Part shown: in pieces, positions 5,894-7,737 of the stretch
Layout of the letters: every line of letters starts with the position of its first letter
Numbering within the stretch: the first letter of the stretch is position 1
Assembly: GCA_937931765.1 (NCBI GenBank)
Contig: CALHAO010000509.1
Location: 1-7,737, forward strand
Length of the DNA: 7,737 nucleotides
From: an uncultured Thiotrichaceae bacterium
GTDB taxonomy: Bacteria; Pseudomonadota; Gammaproteobacteria; Thiotrichales; Thiotrichaceae
Reading direction: 5' to 3'
Notes under the pieces: generated by a model
The model's input: the letters and a program-made list of their open reading frames with translations, nothing else
Told to the model about the DNA's origin: nothing
Databases searched by the model: none
Translations under genes and position numbers: made by a program

Positions 5894-6538
5894 TTAGACA
5901 TTTTGAACTTCTCTGGAAGTCCAAAGAAATAGTGCGCTTACTCCATGCCAAACTATAAGCCAGAGAAAAGCTGCCAAATGGCCGTACAGGTAACTGAGTG
6001 GTGCTATAAGCCCACCCAATACAGCCATAACACAAACTATCTTTTTAATGTTCTCTTTACCCGCTACAGCCATGCCACAAATAAGCCCGCAGATGAATAT
6101 TATCCAGAAGCTTAACCCGAAAATAACATGCCAATCCGCAAGATTTGAAATCGATGTATAGTCATTGTTAATGAGAAACTGTAAAGCTGCCCAACGCATT
6201 TCATTTTCAATAAAATCAAGCCAAGCGCAAGAGAACCCAAGAATGGCAACAAACATGGCCAGCCCTTTGCTACTACGGGATATAACCGCAGAATAACCAA
6301 ACCACATTAAGACATGACCTATCAGGTAAAAACTATCCCAGGTGAGATTTCTGATTACGTAAGTTTTGTATGCTGAAAGCTGCTCAGTAGACAGTGTGTT
6401 TAGGCCACTCAATATAGATGCGTGATCCATTGGTGAAAATGGCCTTGGAAGAAAGGCCATGACAATTAGCGATATGAACGCTACTAATGCACCGATTGCT
6501 CCGCCAAGGATAAAGTTACGTTGTTGTGCTTGAGTCAT
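5894..6538 (-). CDS. Six-helix integral membrane protein of unknown function
   Basis: A 214-residue hydrophobic protein with about six predicted transmembrane segments: near residues 8-30 (FILGGAIGALVAFISLIVMAFL), 66-86 (WDSFYLIGHVLMWFGYSAVI), 91-108, 137-158 (VIFGLSFWIIFICGLICGMAV), 165-183 and 185-206. Between helices 1 and 2 is a hydrophilic loop (SILSGLNTLSTEQLSAYKTY). After helix 3 is a charged LDFIENEMRW patch that resembles the (F/L)DLLEN-type motif seen in various small uncharacterised membrane proteins; I cannot assign a family. The ATG at 6538 is preceded by GGAAAAAA, a plausible if weak ribosome site. It precedes the 183-residue hypothetical gene by 47 bases and follows the esterase gene after 74 bases on the same strand, so a three-gene transcript is possible. 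Base composition is more AT-rich than the esterase gene. Confidence 0.8.
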   Translation of the reverse strand: MTQAQQRNFILGGAIGALVAFISLIVMAFLPRPFSPMDHASILSGLNTLSTEQLSAYKTYVIRNLTWDSFYLIGHVLMWFGYSAVISRSSKGLAMFVAILGFSCAWLDFIENEMRWAALQFLINNDYTSISNLADWHVIFGLSFWIIFICGLICGMAVAGKENIKKIVCVMAVLGGLIAPLSYLYGHLAAFLWLIVWHGVSALFLWTSREVQNV

Positions 6539-6612
6539 TTTTTTCCAAACCAGGACGGGTATCGAATTGTGGGAGAGTCCAGCACAACGTGCTTTTTATC
6601 GTGCAGTATTGT

Positions 6613-7542
6613 CTAAACCAACGCAGATAGCGCCGCCACAATCCGGCCAAAACTATCCCGCGCCAGCTCAACACTGTGCCGCGCCCGCAAATAGCCATGC
6701 ACCAAACCAATCTCATCCACCCACTCAACCCAGCCACCAGCAGCCAGTATCTTCTGCTGATAATCACGCCCGTCATCGCGCAGCGGATCACATTGCGCAG
6801 TGAAAATATAAGTAGGCGGCAAGCCACTGTAATCAGTATCCATTAGCGGTAAAAACGTCGGGTCATGACTAATTCGACTGTCACCCGAAATCGCTTCATA
6901 GTAAAACACCATATCTTCGGTGGTGAGCATCGGCGCATCAGCATGTTCCAGATAAGACCCTTGCGTTATATCGCCCCCCAACGCCGGATAAATTAATACC
7001 TGTCCGGCAGGTTTTACAACATGTTGACGTGTGGCATGAGCAACGGCGGCAGCTAAGGTAGCTCCCGCGCTATCGCCCGATAGAATGATCGGTAAATCAG
7101 TAGTTGCGGCGATGTGCTCATAAGCGGCTAAGGCATCATTAAACGCGGCGGGATGGGTATTTTCAGGAGCCAAGCGATAATCCACCGAAGTCACATTAAA
7201 ACCAGTCTGGTCACAAAACTCAGCACAAACATCGTCATGGCTATCCAGATTACCAATCACAAAACCGCCGCCATGGTAATAAATGATCTGTGCCCTAGCC
7301 GGTTGTTTGGAACTTTGGTATTGCCGGATCGGAATCGACTGTTGCGCTGTTTCTATGATTGAATCAGTGGTGCTGACACCTTCGGGGTGGCCTGCATGAA
7401 AGTGCTGACACAAACCCAGGTAAATCTCGCGCTGCTTATCAATTGTGAAGTTGGCTGTATCCGCCGGAAAGAAGAATTCGACCTTTGCCACAAAGGCCAG
7501 AACGTCCTGATCAAGCTGCTGCTGGTACTTTTTGTTCATCAT
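6613..7542 (-). CDS. Alpha/beta-hydrolase of the hormone-sensitive-lipase (GDXG) family; esterase/lipase
   Basis: A 309-residue cytoplasmic carboxylic-ester hydrolase. The oxyanion-hole motif HGGG is at 90-93 (IIYYHGGGFVIG), followed by the family's YRLAPE segment (DYRLAPENTHPAA, from 121). The nucleophile motif GDSAG is at 156-160 with catalytic Ser158. The acid is Asp252 in TAQCDPLRDDG and the base is His282 in GLVHGYLR. The triad is complete and the length is normal for the bacterial HSL family, so the enzyme should be active on short- to medium-chain esters, though the substrate cannot be read from sequence. There is no signal peptide; the first 60 residues form the usual helical cap region. 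Two tandem ATG codons start the gene (7542 and 7539); AGG lies about 6 bases before the first. It faces a divergent plus-strand gene across 185 bases that hold the palindromes described at 7637-7662. Confidence 0.94.
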   Translation of the reverse strand: MMNKKYQQQLDQDVLAFVAKVEFFFPADTANFTIDKQREIYLGLCQHFHAGHPEGVSTTDSIIETAQQSIPIRQYQSSKQPARAQIIYYHGGGFVIGNLDSHDDVCAEFCDQTGFNVTSVDYRLAPENTHPAAFNDALAAYEHIAATTDLPIILSGDSAGATLAAAVAHATRQHVVKPAGQVLIYPALGGDITQGSYLEHADAPMLTTEDMVFYYEAISGDSRISHDPTFLPLMDTDYSGLPPTYIFTAQCDPLRDDGRDYQQKILAAGGWVEWVDEIGLVHGYLRARHSVELARDSFGRIVAALSALV

Positions 7543-7636
7543 TTATGCCTACTAATTATTTTCGTACTTCAAATTTTGGTGCTGACTTACATAGCCCATA
7601 TGCACACATAAATCCAACTATGGTTAAAAACACAGC

Positions 7637-7662
7637 GATTGTATACACAATCAAGCTTGATT
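7637..7662. promoter_or_regulatory. Two overlapping palindromes, candidate operator
   Basis: GATTGTATACACAATC (7637-7652) has perfect 6-base arms around ATAC. It overlaps AATCAAGCTTGATT (7649-7662), a perfect 14-base palindrome. Together they give three spaced half-sites of the form GATTGT / ACAATC / TTGATT, and the last coincides with a candidate -35 element. The arrangement suggests a dimeric regulator bound cooperatively in the divergent region between the esterase and the next gene. Confidence 0.5.
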
Positions 7663-7685
7663 TACTGATCGTAAAATGATGTTAT
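7657..7685 (+). promoter_or_regulatory. Candidate promoter of the right-edge gene
   Basis: TTGATT (7657-7662, 4/6 to TTGACA) is followed after 17 bases by TGTTAT (7680-7685, 4/6 to TATAAT), 43 bases ahead of the ATG at 7728. The -35 box is part of the 14-base palindrome, so binding there would block RNA polymerase. Both boxes are imperfect. Confidence 0.35.
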
Positions 7686-7727
7686 GGTTCTGGAAAATTA
7701 ATTATCTGAATAGAGGAGAAGTTTCAG

Positions 7728-7737
7728 ATGGATAACA
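7728..7737 (+). CDS. Start of a plus-strand gene running off the right edge (partial)
   Basis: ATG GAT AAC gives Met-Asp-Asn before the window ends. A strong ribosome-binding sequence AGAGGAGAA (7712-7720) is placed about 9 bases upstream, and a candidate promoter with palindromic operators precedes it. This supports a genuine translation start, but nothing can be said about the product. It is divergent from the esterase gene. Confidence 0.5.

Noticed and set aside
5605..5958. Plus-strand open frame of 117 codons
   Set aside because: It is antisense to the hypothetical and membrane-protein genes and has no promoter or family features.
5847..6035. 63-residue N-terminal extension of the 183-residue hypothetical protein
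   Set aside because: It overlaps the coding sequence of the membrane protein in another frame, is rich in Cys and Ser, and ATG 5846 has a good ribosome-binding site.
6581..6597. AGCAC-aac-GTGCT followed by five T, terminator-like on the plus strand
   Set aside because: No plus-strand gene ends here, and on the minus strand, where the esterase ends, no T run follows the stem; the stem is only 5 bp.
6516..6827. Minus-strand frame of 103 codons
   Set aside because: Shadow in another frame of the esterase C-terminal region; Trp/Arg/Leu-rich and without a ribosome site.

Overview
The window looks like an accessory stretch of a gammaproteobacterial chromosome. This rests on gene content (TetR next to an AarF/ABC1-like gene start, a DUF368/PopT-type membrane protein, an HSL-family esterase, a Phd/YefM antitoxin) and on moderate GC in the flanks. 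No species can be named. The central restriction-modification block is visibly richer in A+T than TetR or the esterase, which suggests horizontal acquisition.

Layout, left to right. Positions 1-859 (minus strand): a TetR-family regulator whose stop codon overlaps the start of a second gene that runs off the left edge and resembles the N-terminus of an AarF/ABC1/UbiB-type kinase-like protein. Positions 870-1371: regulatory and non-coding DNA with the TetR promoter, a strand-asymmetric G-rich stretch holding a canonical G-quadruplex motif, an open but startless minus-strand reading frame that may be a gene remnant, an imperfect 96-bp inverted repeat resembling an integron attC site, and a strong promoter for the methyltransferase. 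Positions 1372-3527: a two-gene type II restriction-modification system, convergent and only 2 bp apart. It comprises a 5-methylcytosine methyltransferase with an N-terminal helix-turn-helix and a SinI-like endonuclease expected to cut GGWCC. By eye there is no GGWCC site anywhere in the 7737 bases.

Positions 3815-4060: a Phd/YefM-family antitoxin gene with no toxin next to it. Positions 4074-4976 (minus): DUF368/PopT family, a predicted undecaprenyl-phosphate translocase. Positions 4977-5294: a gap with no convincing gene. Positions 5295-6538 (minus): two adjacent genes of unknown function, a six-helix membrane protein followed by a soluble protein. Positions 6613-7542 (minus): an alpha/beta-hydrolase of the hormone-sensitive-lipase type with a complete catalytic triad. 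Positions 7543-7737: a divergent intergenic region with two overlapping palindromes at a candidate promoter, then the first three codons of a plus-strand gene that leaves the window.

The genes do not form one pathway. The restriction-modification pair is the clear functional unit, and its bounds (attC-like repeat at the left; a reverse-complementary heptamer at 3575-3581 at the right) hint at insertion as a module. The most noteworthy signals are the agreement between the predicted GGWCC specificity and the absence of that site, the attC-like element abutting the methyltransferase promoter, the orphan antitoxin, and the uncharacterised membrane/soluble gene pair.
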